From Siniperca chuatsi (lineage: Eukaryota > Chordata > Actinopteri > Centrarchiformes > Sinipercidae), in the NCBI RefSeq assembly GCF_020085105.1, contig NC_058043.1, positions 15,409,167 to 15,473,166 of the forward strand: DNA of 64,000 bases, given 5' to 3'. Positions within the stretch are counted from its first letter, which is position 1. Every line of letters begins with the position of its first letter. The notes beneath the pieces were generated by a model. The model was given only the letters and a program-made list of their open reading frames with translations. It did no database searches and was not told where the DNA came from. A program made the translations under genes and the position numbers. Below are positions 11,775 to 26,301 of this stretch, piece by piece.

Positions 11775-12246
11775 TATTTATTTAGGTGGTGCCACCTCAG
11801 ATAAACCCTCATAATCTATATAGTCAGTAGATTTGGGTACCAAACAAGAACCACACTCATTAAATATATGCCATTTGCTCTTTTAGCCTACACAGTTTTC
11901 TTTTATAAAAGCATATTCATTTTTGTGCTGTTATTGGTGGTGGTTTCAGCCGAGTGGCACCCCACTTCTGTAGATCTCTGGGAAATTCTGATTTCTGCTG
12001 GTAATCTGTTTTTAAATGGTTTTCTCACAGTCTAAGGCTTGTTGATTCTGCAGTTAAAGGGTTTGTAATCAATCTAGTTTGCCATTGTAAATGTCTCCCC
12101 TGTTACCAATATTTTTAATTATGCAGTTTAAAATATCTACTCGACTGCCTACATTTTCTTTAATTTGCGTTTAGCCGGCAGCCTGTCTAACTTTGACTAA
12201 ATCTGAACCTAACCAAATAGCTCTGCACCTCTGGACGTTTCACTCT

Positions 12247-12291
12247 TGTGGCTGTTTTCTATTGGCGCAGAAGTGAAATTAAGACACGTCA
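12247..12291 (-). promoter_or_regulatory. edem1: ERSE-like and UPRE-like unfolded-protein-response sites in the edem1 promoter
   Basis: At 12247-12265 the plus strand reads TGTGG, nine bases, then ATTGG. On the minus strand this is CCAAT-N9-CCACA, one base from the ER stress response element CCAAT-N9-CCACG. At 12284-12291 ACACGTCA is the reverse complement of TGACGTGT, an XBP1/ATF6-type core. Both lie about 275-320 bases upstream of the edem1 start codon. EDEM1 is a known XBP1-dependent ER-stress target in mammals, so the position makes sense. Two more CCAAT boxes are at 12334 and 12390. Function is inferred from motif and position. Confidence 0.5.
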
Positions 12292-12564
12292 GGGATGCCA
12301 CGAGACGCGACCGGGAGATTGACAGCTCTGCGGCCAATCGCAGGACGAGCTCTGACAGTTGTTTCAAATGACGACACAAGGGAAGACCCAATCACGCCTC
12401 AGGATCTGATAGGGGCTGGTCTGTTGACAGGAAGCGTGTGAGGCGGAATCACTACACCCTCTATGTGCTTGTAGTTTAGGCTGACAGACAGGTTTTCACT
12501 TTCGTTCACTCCTCGGAGGTGTGTGGACTTAAATTATGCGTTTTAAGATCGACCCGGATCAAAG

Positions 12565-15500
12565 ATGCAATGGAGGTCAATAGTAGTTGGTCTGGTCGTA
12601 TTGAGACTCTCCCTCAGCTGTGTGCTGTGGCTAGCCTTCGGACTCGGACCTAACGTTAGCTTGGGGTTCAACTTCCATCTGAGTTTCAGTCTGCACAAAT
12701 TAGACTTGTTATTCAGAGAGGAAAAGGGGACCGACCCGAGGGATAACTCGTGGTCTCAACGGATACACGGCCACAAATATGAAGAGACAGCGAGCACCTG
12801 TGCAAAGGTTGAAGAGGAGTCACTCAAGAGATCCTACCTGAGCTTCTTCGATGGCAACAAGGACGAGTACGTCCGGAGGTACAGCTCTTTCCCGGACACG
12901 CTGAAAGCGAAGATGAAGGGCATGGCCAAAGAAATGTTCTATTTTGGATATGACAATTACATGAAATATGCCTTTCCCGAGGACGAGCTGAATCCCATTG
13001 ACTGTGAAGGGAGGGGACCAGACGTGCTAAACCCGTAAGTCATTCAAAGCTGTCCCGACTAGCTGAAATTGCAGGCACCAGCTGGACAGACATTTACATC
13101 TAACTGTCCCCTGCAGACTGTGCTATTTGCATTTAGTTTGAAATCATATTAGCTAGTAGTGTAATCCTACTGCTCTCAGTGCTGCCCACTGCTGCTCAGT
13201 AATGGACAGGTTATGTTTGAGACACCTGTGGACACTGGTATCCAGGTGTCATTTAAAGGGGTCTTGATGTGGTTTCAGGGGGGGTTCTGTCACATTAAGG
13301 AAATGTTTAACTTCTTCATCACTTCATTCATTTGAAATTAGGATAGTTAAGGCTTGTGGAAATATGTAATCTAATTAAGGTAGAGGGAAAAAAACATTAG
13401 GGCTGCAACTGACATTGTTTTTATCCTCAGTTAATCTCCTGAATTAATCAGTTCATTATTTGGTCTATTCAATGCCAGGAAATTGTGAAAAATACCCATC
13501 ACATTTTCTAATTGGACCTAAAGTCCTAATCAATTTATTTTATTTTCTAAATCACAGAAGTTTTGGCTATGGCCTTTTCAGTGTGTAAAAGTATAGCTGA
13601 AACACCTGTGCATTTTATTCCCCTGTGCTTAACAATGAAACCTAGAGACTAGAGTTACACTACAATTTGCCGTCCAATCAAAAGTTTCACTCCCCATACT
13701 GTTATCTTAGACTTTCAGGGTCAGCTGTTGTCCACCTTGTATAAAAAGTGATACTAATGCTGTCACTGTATGAACTGTGTAATAGACAAAAAATAAAAGA
13801 CAACTGAGGTTACGATATGTTAAATAGACTAACGTTCTAACAGAAGCAAATCTGACATGTCACATTAAAGCAGGTCTGTTCACCCAAATATACAGAAAAA
13901 CATATTTTCTACTCAGCCATAGAGGTTTCTAGCCATGCAGGTAGTTTTGTTTTTTTGTGCCAAGGTTTTGAGATATTGGCTACCATCTTTTGTGAGCCAC
14001 CAAAATACAATGGGGGTGACTGGATTTCCTTTGTGGTGCTAAAAACATTTAAAAATATCACTGGAGGTACTTTTCTATTCAGGAAAGAGACACCACAAGG
14101 TGATAAATGCTGTTCCTACTTCAGACTGGCAATTTACACCCAACCTCTTCTTTTAGATGCAGCAGAGAAGGGGGTGTAGGGGTCCAGGTGTTTCCCAGAA
14201 CAAATGTTCAGTTAAATGTGTATCTATTGGCATGTGACTGATGGAAAAAAAACATTCTTTATCATCTGCAGCTGCGGAGTCAACAATGTTATTCATCAAC
14301 ATTCCTCTCATTCACATAATAAAAGTAGAACTTTTGAAATGAGTAACAGGTTTTGTCTTCGGCCTCCCACATGCACAAGACATACAGAGTTGCAACAAAA
14401 TAATGGTGCCTGTACCAAACAAAAAGGCCACACATTCCTGCTTTTCTATGTCTTATTTAATAATAAGTTGAATATATTTGTGTTTTGGACATTTTGGACA
14501 TTAATCCTGAAAATAATTGGCGGATTAATTGATAATGACAATAATTCTTAGTTGCAGTCTTAGCTTTACTGATAATAAGTATGTGATAAGGGAGAAGAAC
14601 CACCCTTTGTCTTCACATCAGCTTTGGTGATTGAACTCAGGAGTCCTGAACTGTTTATAGTGTGATAGCAGACAATTCATGAAGGAAACCGTCTTGTTAG
14701 CGGAACTTTACATGTTATTTAATGTGGTGTTTCTGTTGTTCTGTCTGCTAAAATAAGATTTTGCACTAACATCTAAACACTTCACTTTGTTGTTGGATTT
14801 AAGATATGCTCTCTGTTTTGTGATCTGTTTATTCTTTCCTCCTCACATGTGTGACACAACTGAGTCTGTTTCATTGCTTCATTTCAGATCAAACATCAAC
14901 ATAAACGACGTCTTGGGGAACTACTCCCTTACACTGATTGACACCTTAGACACCCTACTGGTAAGTTATAGGCTACTCAGTTACTGCGAGTTACTTTATG
15001 TTATACAATGTCCTGCAAAGTCAGCAGAGTTTTCCTTTGTCATGGCTCTTGCAGAGACAACGTTGGAAACACAAAAATAGAAACTGTGTGGGACTGATTA
15101 CAGTATTTTACCTACTGATCATTATTGGCATTTGGCAACATATTAACTTTAAATATGACATTGGAAAGCAGCTTAATCCATTATTGTGAGGCAGAAAATG
15201 TGAGGTTTTTACATAGTCTTAACATCACATGTTTTGCAAAAAGCAGTGTTTTGTCCTACATACAGTGGCACGGTGACACAGTGGTTAACACTTCCTGTGC
15301 TGTGTGTTTTCGGCCAGTCAAAGCTTCCCCTGTCATGGAGTCAGGTGGAGCAGAGTTTCTAAACTGCCTGTAGGCATGAGTTGTGTTACTGTGTCAGCTT
15401 GTTTGTACAGTTTACTGTGGTTATAATGTGGTGTTTCTCCACAGGTGCTTGGCAATGTGACTGAGTTCCAGAGAGCTGTCAGACTGGTTATAGATACTGT

Positions 15501-16472
15501 ATCTTTTGACAAGGACTCAACTGTGCAAGTTTTTGAGGCAAACATCAGGTACAAATGTTGCTACTATTTTCAGAGTCATACACAAGAAGAAACTGTCCAG
15601 CTGGCTGAAGATACAGCGACTGATCAGGCTAAAGTTAAAAGTGTATCAACATGGTTTAGATGAGTGATATTTCCTTTGTAGGTGTTTGATGTGTATTTCA
15701 GTAGACCTCTTTCTCAAAACTCTCAATTATTTCAAATAGTTCAAAAAGTTTCAAGACACAAATCTTGTAAGACTCTTTCAAACACTTGGGTCCAGGGAAC
15801 TGCTTCAGCTGGACAGTCATCCATCTTTTATCCATCCTTCACTGAATTTGACTAATTGATGACTGCGTTCACTTTCTTGATGTGCTCAATAAACTTACAA
15901 TATGAATAAATATGCTTCAAATCTTAAAAGCAAAACAAGGACAGAAGTAAAGCAGGCACTCTAAAAACAATTTTGCACCTGATCAAGTTTAATTGTGAAA
16001 GCCAAAATCTTGATTGTGATCATTATATGATTACTTATGTACTTATGTATGTGTATAATTACCTTATTGGACTTTAAAATGATTTCTGAAGTGACGTATA
16101 ATGCCTGACCAAAAATGACCATAATGATAAACAATTTGACGTGTGATTTACCATACGTACGCAGATATCATGATACTGACATCAATATCAAAAAAAGCTT
16201 ATTGTAATGCTTTCTTTCTGTCTCTGTGTGAAACCCCAGTGTAATATTTCGCTTTTCTTTGAAGGATCTTGGGAAGCCTTATCTCATCTCACATTCTGCT
16301 GACGGACCCAAAACATCCATTTGGCAAGGTGGTTTTTGAAGGTTACGATAATGAGCTGCTTCACTTGGCTCATGACTTGGCTGTCCGCTTACTGCCGGCC
16401 TTTGAGAACACCAGCACAGGCATTCCTTACCCCAGGGTGAGTGAGAGTGCTAATATACACACAAGGTATTCA

Positions 16473-16508
<36 letters not shown>

Positions 16509-19500
16509 ATATAGTCATATATCTACCTAAAGTAGTTATCATGTGAGTGAAATTGACTTCCTACAACCAAAGATTGAAAGGTCACTCAGCATCTTTATTC
16601 ATGTGTATCTGAAATGCAGGTGAACCTGAAGACTGGAGTTCCTCCTGATAGCATCAATGAGACCTGTACTGCAGGAGCTGGGTCCCTGCTGGTGGAGTTT
16701 GGGATTTTGAGCCGTCTAATTGGAGATTCCACATTTGAGTGGGTCGCCAGACGAGCTGTCAGAGCTCTGTGGAGCCTGAGGAGCAACGAAACTGGTCTTT
16801 TAGGTAAGTAGAGCTGAGTAGTTATGAGAAAAGACTCTTTCTCCTTTTTCCTAGATTTTTATTTTTTTGCTTACTTGCTTTCTTGTTTATTTGTTTAAAT
16901 GTAAGCTTCTACCCAGCATTTTAAAGTCTACGACATGTAAATATGATGCCTACAAGCAACTTTCTGTGATTTCTATCTGCAATTCTTTAGGGAATGTAGT
17001 TAATATCCAAACAGGCCAGTGGGTTGGCAAGCAGAGTGGTCTAGGAGCTGGTATGGACTCCTTCTATGAGTATTTGCTCAAATCATACATCCTTTTTGGT
17101 GAGAAAGAGGACTACAGGATGTTCCAAGCTTCCTATGAGAGCATTCAGAACCACATGAGGAGAGGGTGAGTCCCACACTGAAAGAATGTGTCACTGTAGA
17201 TCGTGTGCATTTGGGTGAAAGTAACTGGCCAAGTTGGCTGCATTAGGGAGCTTCACATGAGGTTGCGCCTGAAACATGAAACTATCACTGCTATGTAAAT
17301 GAATCTCTGTCCAGGATTGACCAAACAAAGAGGAAATAAAACTGCTGATGGTTTTTTTTTTTTTTTTTTTTTTTTTACTGAAGGATGTGGAAAGTTGAAT
17401 ACTGAGACTTTAGGCTGTCACCAGATGTCTGATGGGACAGTCTGCATTCACAAAGAAACCTAAGACTTTCTTCCTCCTCAGCAGTAACACTTTCTGCCTT
17501 CACTAGCCTAGTTTAGCTGGTCAGTAGCCAACAGCAGAATAATGCAGGTGCACTGTGGTTGCTTCTGTGTGTGTGAATATGTGTACAAATACATGATAGA
17601 AAAAAAGCAAACATACTCAACTTTCCATTCTACATCAAGCAATTTTTAAAAAGTAGTGTAATATATAGTGAAACCTCTTCTGTTTTTCCAGGAGAGAGTC
17701 ATGCAATGAAGGAGAGGGTGACCCTCCTCTCTATGTTAATGTGAACATGTTCAGCGGTGAGATAATGAACACCTGGATTGACTCCCTTCAGGCCTTCTTT
17801 CCTGGGCTGCAGGTTAGATTATGTACTTTCAGCTCTGACAGATCTTAAGGGTAAAATATGTGTTGTGGTGTTCAACTAAAAGTAGGTGTTACCACTCTGT
17901 GTACTAGGTGCTGAATGGTGATGTAGATAATGCAATTTGCCTGCATGCCTTCTACTATGCCATCTGGAAGCGCTTTGGGGCTTTGCCAGAGAGATACAAC
18001 TGGCAGCTGCAGGCTCCTGATGTGCTCTTCTATCCCTTAAGACCAGAGCTGGTGGAGTCAACCTATCTGCTCTACCAGGTAACAGTTCTGACCTGTTGTA
18101 ACACAGCATTGGTGGTGGTGGTTTGTTGTATTTAAGAGTTATATATTTTCTTCTTCACTTCCCTACAGGCGACCAAAAATCCTTTCTATTTGCACGTTGG
18201 AATGGATATTCTTCAGAGCCTTGAGAAAAATGCCAAAGTCAGGTGTGGATCGTGTAATTTATACATTTTTTCAATTATTTGATATGTCTACTTTTAAGCT
18301 GAACTGAGTTTTCTTATTTGCAGATGTGGGTATGCCACTCTCCACCATGTCGTGGACAAATCCAAAGAGGATCGCATGGAGAGCTTCTTCCTCAGCGAGA
18401 CATGCAAATACCTTTACCTGGTGAGTTACAGCCTGAGCATGTCAGAGATAGAACTATGTTTTATTTATTTATATATATTAGCATGATATGATACTAGATA
18501 TGTTATAAAGTTTTGATAATTGTAATATTGCTGCAATGAATGTAAATTTTGCTATAGATTAATTCATACATTTTTCAATCAGTGGATTAACTGTTAAAAA
18601 GTGAAAATTCCCATCACAATTTCCCATAGTCCAAGGTAGCATCCTCATATTGCTTGTTTTGTTCGAACTAGCAGTTTCAAACCCAGATATATTAAATGCA
18701 GCAAATCCCAACATTTGACAAGCTGGAAAAAGAAAATATTTAGCATTTTTTTGATGAATTACTTAAATGATAAATTGATTATTAATATATCTTACAAACA
18801 CCTTGTAGATACCCTCTAAATGTTGTCACAATATTAATTTCAAGGTATTTAATCAGGAATATCACCTTTATTTGATTCTGTTGGTGTCAGCCATAAAATT
18901 CAGACCCACTTTTGGCTCAACTCTCTCCATACTCTCGTATAAACAACTAGAATTACCGCCCCGCACTTTACATCCATGTCTGTCGAGACTTATCTAATAT
19001 ATAGTATGTGGTGAATAATTGAAAGGAATTGAGTAAAAGGTAGAAAGTGTAGTTTTGGGGCTAAATGGAAGTTATCACTATATTGATGATACGTATGTAT
19101 GATTCCAGTGAATATGCATTGTTGAACTGATTAATGAAGGATTATTACATTACATGTATTGGCTAAACAAGTACACATGTACTTGATTACTCTGTAAAGA
19201 TGGATTCTTATGGAGTATAGCTGTTTTCTCCTGGTGTTTTTAGATGCAAAGCCTCTCTATGAGCTGTAGGTGAAACTCACTCACTCACAGAATCACGACT
19301 AGCTAGGCGTGCTCCAATACGTTGTTTGCAGATTCTGATGATGCTCGAAATTCAGAATGAGGCAGGAAGTGAAAGGCAGAATGGACGAGATGGAGGAAAG
19401 CCCGTGCTGTGCTAGTTATTGTTTACTCATTGTGTTGTCCCGGTCAACAAGTGTGTGAAATCTGGAATCGCCCAATTCATTCTTAAATTATGGTTAGAAA

Positions 19501-20389
19501 CCTATTTTGAGTTCACAATGACCTTTGAGTCAAAAGTGTCACCTATTCAGTGTTCCACCAACTGTGAAATATGGTCACAATCTTGTGTACCATGACTCAA
19601 TGACTGTTCCTGAGTTATGGTGTTGAATAATCGCCAAAAAAGTGTTTTTCCAGGACATTATGATGTCACAGTGAAGTTGACCTTTGACCTTTTTGAGTAA
19701 AAAAAAGTCATCACTTCATTGTTGTATCCCATTAAACATCTGTGTGAAATTTTGTCATAATTACAGCATCAATTCTTGAGTTTTGTGAGGTCACAGTGAC
19801 CTTTGACCTTTGACAACCAAATTCTAATCAGTTCATCCTTGAGTCCAAGTGGACATTCGTTCCAAATTTGAAGAAATTTCCCCAAGGCATTCCTGAGATA
19901 TCGCGTTCACGAGAATGGGACGGATGGACAACCCGAAAACATAATGCCTCTGGCCACGGCTATTGCCGGTACGGAGGCATAAAAATGTCTCTCTTGCATT
20001 GCAGCTGTTTGATGAGGACAACCCACTTCACAAATCCGATAACAAGTACATCTTCACCACAGAGGGCCATGTTGTGCCTATAGACAAGCGCTTCAGGGAG
20101 AAACAGTGGAACAACTTGTTTCCTTGTGAAGAGGGAGTGCTGGCAGAAACACAGCCAAACAATCGGCCACCGCCTAGCAACATCAGCAATGTAAGGCCAT
20201 CATCCTCGCCCAGCACCATTGTCAGTGTCATATGTAACTTACATTGTCATAAAATTTCTCAAACCCCCCCCCAATTCTTTCTTTTCTCTCATTCTGCAGT
20301 GCAACAGGATCCCAGAGGAACGACGGTACACTCTGCCTTTAAAGAGTGTCTACATGAGGCAGATCGATCACATGGTGGGGCTTTTCTGA
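12565..20389 (+). CDS. edem1: ER degradation-enhancing alpha-mannosidase-like protein 1
   Basis: Twelve coding exons: 12565-13034, 14888-14960, 15445-15548, 16265-16436, 16620-16803, 16991-17165, 17692-17812, 17908-18078, 18169-18242, 18324-18420, 20005-20190 and 20300-20389. All have GT-AG borders and compatible phases, and give 638 aa (human 657). EDEM1 acts in the ER lumen, taking misfolded N-glycoproteins into ER-associated degradation and trimming mannose. A hydrophobic signal or anchor segment covers roughly residues 5-28. A poorly conserved linker follows, then the glycoside hydrolase 47 domain from about residue 120, with [63 protein letters not shown] and the calcium-binding TTEGH. 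The C-terminus [11 protein letters not shown] matches the family end. The start ATG is the first in frame before the signal segment. No damage seen. It lies directly downstream of arl8b as in human. Confidence 0.96.
13399..14560 (+). repeat. Dispersed repeat copy B, apparently split by about 0.9 kb of other DNA
   Basis: The left end (TTAGGGCTGCAACTGAC, 13399-about 13570) and the right end (about 14495-14560, AATAATTGGCGGATTAATTG then TAGTTGCAGTCTTAG) match the two ends of the family seen at 5890 and 18523. They are about 1.1 kb apart instead of the usual 0.3 kb, so something may have inserted between them, or these are two fragments. Lies in edem1 intron 1. Confidence 0.45.
15262..15385 (+). 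repeat. Heavily deleted SINE/LINE-tail fragment in edem1 intron 2
   Basis: The start (GTGGCACGGTGACACAGTGG) matches the head of a common fish short interspersed element. The end (AAACTGCCTGTAGGCATGAG) matches its 3' region. The middle is shortened. Confidence 0.45.
16476..16506. repeat. (AT)n microsatellite in edem1 intron 4
   Basis: About 15 uninterrupted AT units, 40 bases after the exon 4 donor. Confidence 0.95.
17352..17376. repeat. Poly-T run of 25 in edem1 intron 6
   Basis: Uninterrupted T run. It may be the reverse-orientation tail of an old retroposon, but no body is recognisable. Confidence 0.9.
18523..18795 (+). repeat. Dispersed teleost repeat, copy C, in edem1 intron 10
   Basis: Starts TTGCTGCAATGAATG. 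The middle, GTCCAAGGTAGCATCCTCATAT, parallels copies A and E, and the end AAATTGATTATTAATATATC is the AT-rich arm. No coding capacity. Confidence 0.6.
19490..20003 (+). repeat. Dispersed teleost repeat with tandem subunits and nuclear-receptor half-sites, abutting edem1 exon 11
   Basis: The end GGAGGCATAA, with CCACGGCTATTGCCGGTACG and GAGATATCGCGTTCACGAGA, is a well-known fish repeat terminus. The element runs to within about 20 bases of the exon 11 acceptor. Internally it repeats a subunit of about 120-140 bases carrying TGACCTTTGACC motifs (near 19527, 19678 and 19797). No coding capacity. Confidence 0.7.
19788..19809 (+). promoter_or_regulatory. Candidate palindromic estrogen response element overlapping a DR1 nuclear-receptor site
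   Basis: 19788-19802 reads AGGTCACAGTGACCT, a perfect 15-bp consensus estrogen response element. 19797-19809 reads TGACCTTTGACCT, two half-sites spaced by one base: the DR1 pattern bound by HNF4, RXR/PPAR and COUP-TF. A second perfect DR1 is at 19678-19690. Both lie inside the dispersed repeat, in an intron. Binding is inferred from sequence alone. Confidence 0.4.
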
Positions 20390-22650
20390 GTAAGAGGATG
20401 CATGTGGTGACATTGGCATGAACGGGCCTTCAGCACACACCTCCTCAGGTGCAGATGCAATGAGGTTTAAAAATCCTCGTCCCATCTGTTCTGCTGCTCA
20501 GGATCTAGACAGGAAACTGACACTAAAGGAAACCTGAGAAAGCAGCTTGGTTACTTGCTGTATTAATTAAAAGTGCGTGTGTGTGTGTGTGTGTGAGCAT
20601 GTAGTCGACAGAGGCGAACAACTTGAAAATGAGGACTCATGCTTCGTCACTTTTTGGCTGGTGACGAGTTGAGACTGTGTACGTGGTTTTAGAATTACTA
20701 GTGAGTTTTTGTGGAGCGAAAAAAATGTCTATTGAGGTGTTCAGGTATGAGTGTGTATACATCGTGTGTGTGATTGTGTGCATGTCTGTTTGTGTGTATG
20801 CATATTTGAAATTACAGCTGTGTTGTGAATCATAATAATGTGTTTATGGGAACAGTGCCATCTAGCCACACGTATGTAAAATGTATTGCCTATAAAAACA
20901 CTCACCTCTAAACAAATATCCCTCTAAACATGATGATTAGTGCCTCTTTGCAGTTGATTCACTTGATTAGATCAGTGCTTTTTACATAAGGGCTGAGCAT
21001 TAACAGATACTGTTTTAAAGTGCCTTCAATTTTTCTTGGTCTTTCTGGATTCTGTGCAGTGCGTATTAGTTGTCGATGACATTGTCAAGTACTTTTGGAG
21101 GCCACAGTTGATATTGCACAATAGTCATTCCATGTGTATGTACTGATTATGACATTAAGCTCCTTTTTTTTAGACATGACGAAACAAGCCATAAAATGTA
21201 TTTTTAATGTTAATGAGTGAAAACGTGTTTGATGGAAAAATGATGGAAAACAGACGTGTTTAGTACAGTTTATTCTTGTTTAGATGGAAGTTGTCATTTG
21301 CTGTTTCTCTGTCTGTTTCTCTTAATTGCACATCAAACCTATTAATTGTCATGTGGTGAGAACTCAGGGTTTAAAGGAAAAACAAAAATCAATGAATGCT
21401 TTCATAAAAAATAAAACTTTCTTGAAATGTTGTTGCCTACAATGTCTTAGTCTTAGGTATTTATATTGCAAATCTTACAAACTTGGTTATCTGAGAATAA
21501 TCGCACTGAACTGAAGTACAATTTTACTGTGAATATTCATTATTGTTCCACCCAGACAGAAAAAGTGTATGATGTCTCCTTAACTGTGATGTTTGATTCA
21601 TGTACAGCTCTACTGAGGTACATTTTCTGGACTGCTTCATCTCTTACCAAACATCCCGTGTGTCCGTAAAGCTCAGCAGAGCTTCAGGCTGCATGGCTCG
21701 ATTGCATCACAACTTTGGCATCTTCTTTGGCTTTGGGAGACAGCTGTTCATATTCTCAAGTGCTATCTAAACTGCTCCAGGCCATATGGATGATATTTCA
21801 AACTGGCTGACATCACCCCAACCCCTTTGTCTCGTATTATCTTTAAAGGAATAGTTTGACATTTGGGAAATACGCTTATTCGCTGTCTTGCTGAGAGTCA
21901 AATGAAAAGATCGATACCACTTGATAGCAGTCTGAGGCCCGTTTCACAAAAGTGATTTGTTAGCACGGCTTGCACGTGGTTTGCAAATGCTGGCTGCGCA
22001 TGTTTCACAAATGTTTGTCGCTCTGAAAGTCCTGCAGGACTCTGGCATGCTCATTGCATGGGTCAGAAGTATGGTGATAGTTTTGATTAGTAAAACACAT
22101 CAAAATTAATTGGATAGGAATTGATCTCATGGTGCAAATTTGGTGAAATGGGCGCCTGTATGGTAAATATGAAGCTACTGCCAGCAGCTGGTTAGCTTAC
22201 AGTAGCACAAAGACAGGAAACGGGGAAACAGCTAGCCTAGCTCTGTCCAAAGCTAACAAAATCCACCAACCTGCACCTCTAAAGTTAATTAAGTAACATG
22301 TTATAGCTCCTTTGTTTAATCTGTACAAAAGCGAACAAGATACAACATGTTAATTAGTGAGCTTTAGAGGTGCTAGTAGGTGGATTTTGGTATTTGGACC
22401 GAGCCAGGTTAGCTGTTTACCCCTGTTTCCAGTCTTTGTGCTAGGCTAAGCTACAGCTGTAACCAGCTGCTGGCTGTAGCTCGATATTTACCCTACAGAC
22501 ACAAAAGTAGCATCAATCTTCTCATCTAACTCTCGGCAAGAAAGCGAATAAGTGTATTTTCCAAAATGCCAATTTATTCCTTTAATCTGTCTGAAATTAA
22601 AGGTAAGGGCTGTTCAATCCAAACATGACATATTCTGTGAAATTAATAAA
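20390..22650 (+). other. edem1: Probable edem1 3' untranslated region, containing a fold-back repeat
   Basis: Follows the stop codon. Candidate poly(A) signals are AATAAA at 21410-21415 and 22645-22650. A (TG)n run is at 20577-20595. If the distal signal is used, the transcript would include the inverted-repeat element at 21844-22584. Which signal is used cannot be told from sequence. Confidence 0.4.
21844..22584. mobile_element. Long fold-back (inverted-repeat) element between edem1 and gnat1
   Basis: The ends are inverted copies: TTAAAGGAATAGTTTGACAT at the left, and at the right the reverse complement of AAAGGAATAAATTGGCATTT. The match continues through CTTATTCGCT, GAGAGT, CAGCAGCTGGTTA, CACAAAGAC and CACCTCTAAAG, giving a right arm of about 250 bases. 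The left arm is interrupted by extra sequence at about 21932-22150, probably a later insertion. The centre lies near 22330. No coding capacity. Confidence 0.75.
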
Positions 22651-22685
22651 TGACAGATTATGAACAAGACATTGCTGTGTTGGTT

Positions 22686-22691
22686 TTTATT
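22686..22691 (-). promoter_or_regulatory. gnat1: Candidate gnat1 poly(A) signal
   Basis: TTTATT on the plus strand is AATAAA on the minus strand. It is about 960 bases past the gnat1 stop codon and about 40 bases from a plus-strand AATAAA that could end edem1. Confidence 0.35.
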
Positions 22692-23648
22692 TGTGAAAAA
22701 TGGAGTAGTACTCAGTTTTCTACAGAAGCTTTAATAGGTTTAATCAAGGTTTACAATTATTGGTTTCTGTACAGGATAGTTGGCTCAAAGGCCTGTAGAT
22801 TCAGTTAACAATTAGACAAGGATTTTTAAGTAAGTATAATACATCTACCACCCAACAGTGTTATAGATCCACATGGTATCACCACACTTCATGAACTGTC
22901 CAATAGAAAACAGTTTAATTATATACACTGACCCTTTTCAACTATTGCAAAAAGTTACTTTTTCTAACACTTAACTTAAAATTCTATCTGTTACCTGTTT
23001 TGTGATTCAAACTGTATTGTTTCTGGAAATATAAAAGCCATTTCTATTGACAAGTTCTTTTTAAATCTCTAACAGGTTGAAGTGCGTCTGCAGGTGGTGA
23101 GGCCCTCTTGTTTGCTTTTTGGCTGTATACTGACCAGTTACTGGAGCATAGAGACGATGCTTTAGCCTGACATCTATTCACATTAGTGCATGTGAGGAGA
23201 AATCACGTTATGCTGACAGAAGCTTTTGATGTCTTAACTACAGATTGCATAGCCCTCCAAAGACGAGTTCGAGAGACTCGAGAAAAGTTAGCATGACTAA
23301 AATTCAACTCATCTGAAATCTGCACAGGATTTTCTGACTGAAGAGCTGTGTCCTGGTCTCAGTTGACCCAAAGTCTTTGGTCAAAGCTACAACTTAGTTT
23401 TGAACACAACAAATTGATTTATATTTTTTTTGCGTTCGCCAGTTTGAGGGGACAGTTTTCATCTTCAGTCCTCAGTTTGAATTGAGAAAGGATCTGTGGA
23501 ATGTTAATTGGGCTACAACATCACCCTGTAAAACAGAGAAAGAAAGTCACACTTACGCTTAATAGCTGGTCCAAAAGTTTCAATCTGAATAATCATTACG
23601 ATACTGTGCAAACTTTACTCACCTTCATTGGTGGTCTCAGCATGGCTC

Positions 23649-26301
<2,653 letters not shown>

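Noticed and set aside
12209-12391. Minus-strand 60-codon open frame over the edem1 promoter
   Set aside because: It lies in a GC-rich promoter region, which lengthens chance frames. It has no recognisable protein features.
16476-16506. AT run as a regulatory element
   Set aside because: A simple microsatellite just after a splice donor; nothing beyond length variability is expected.
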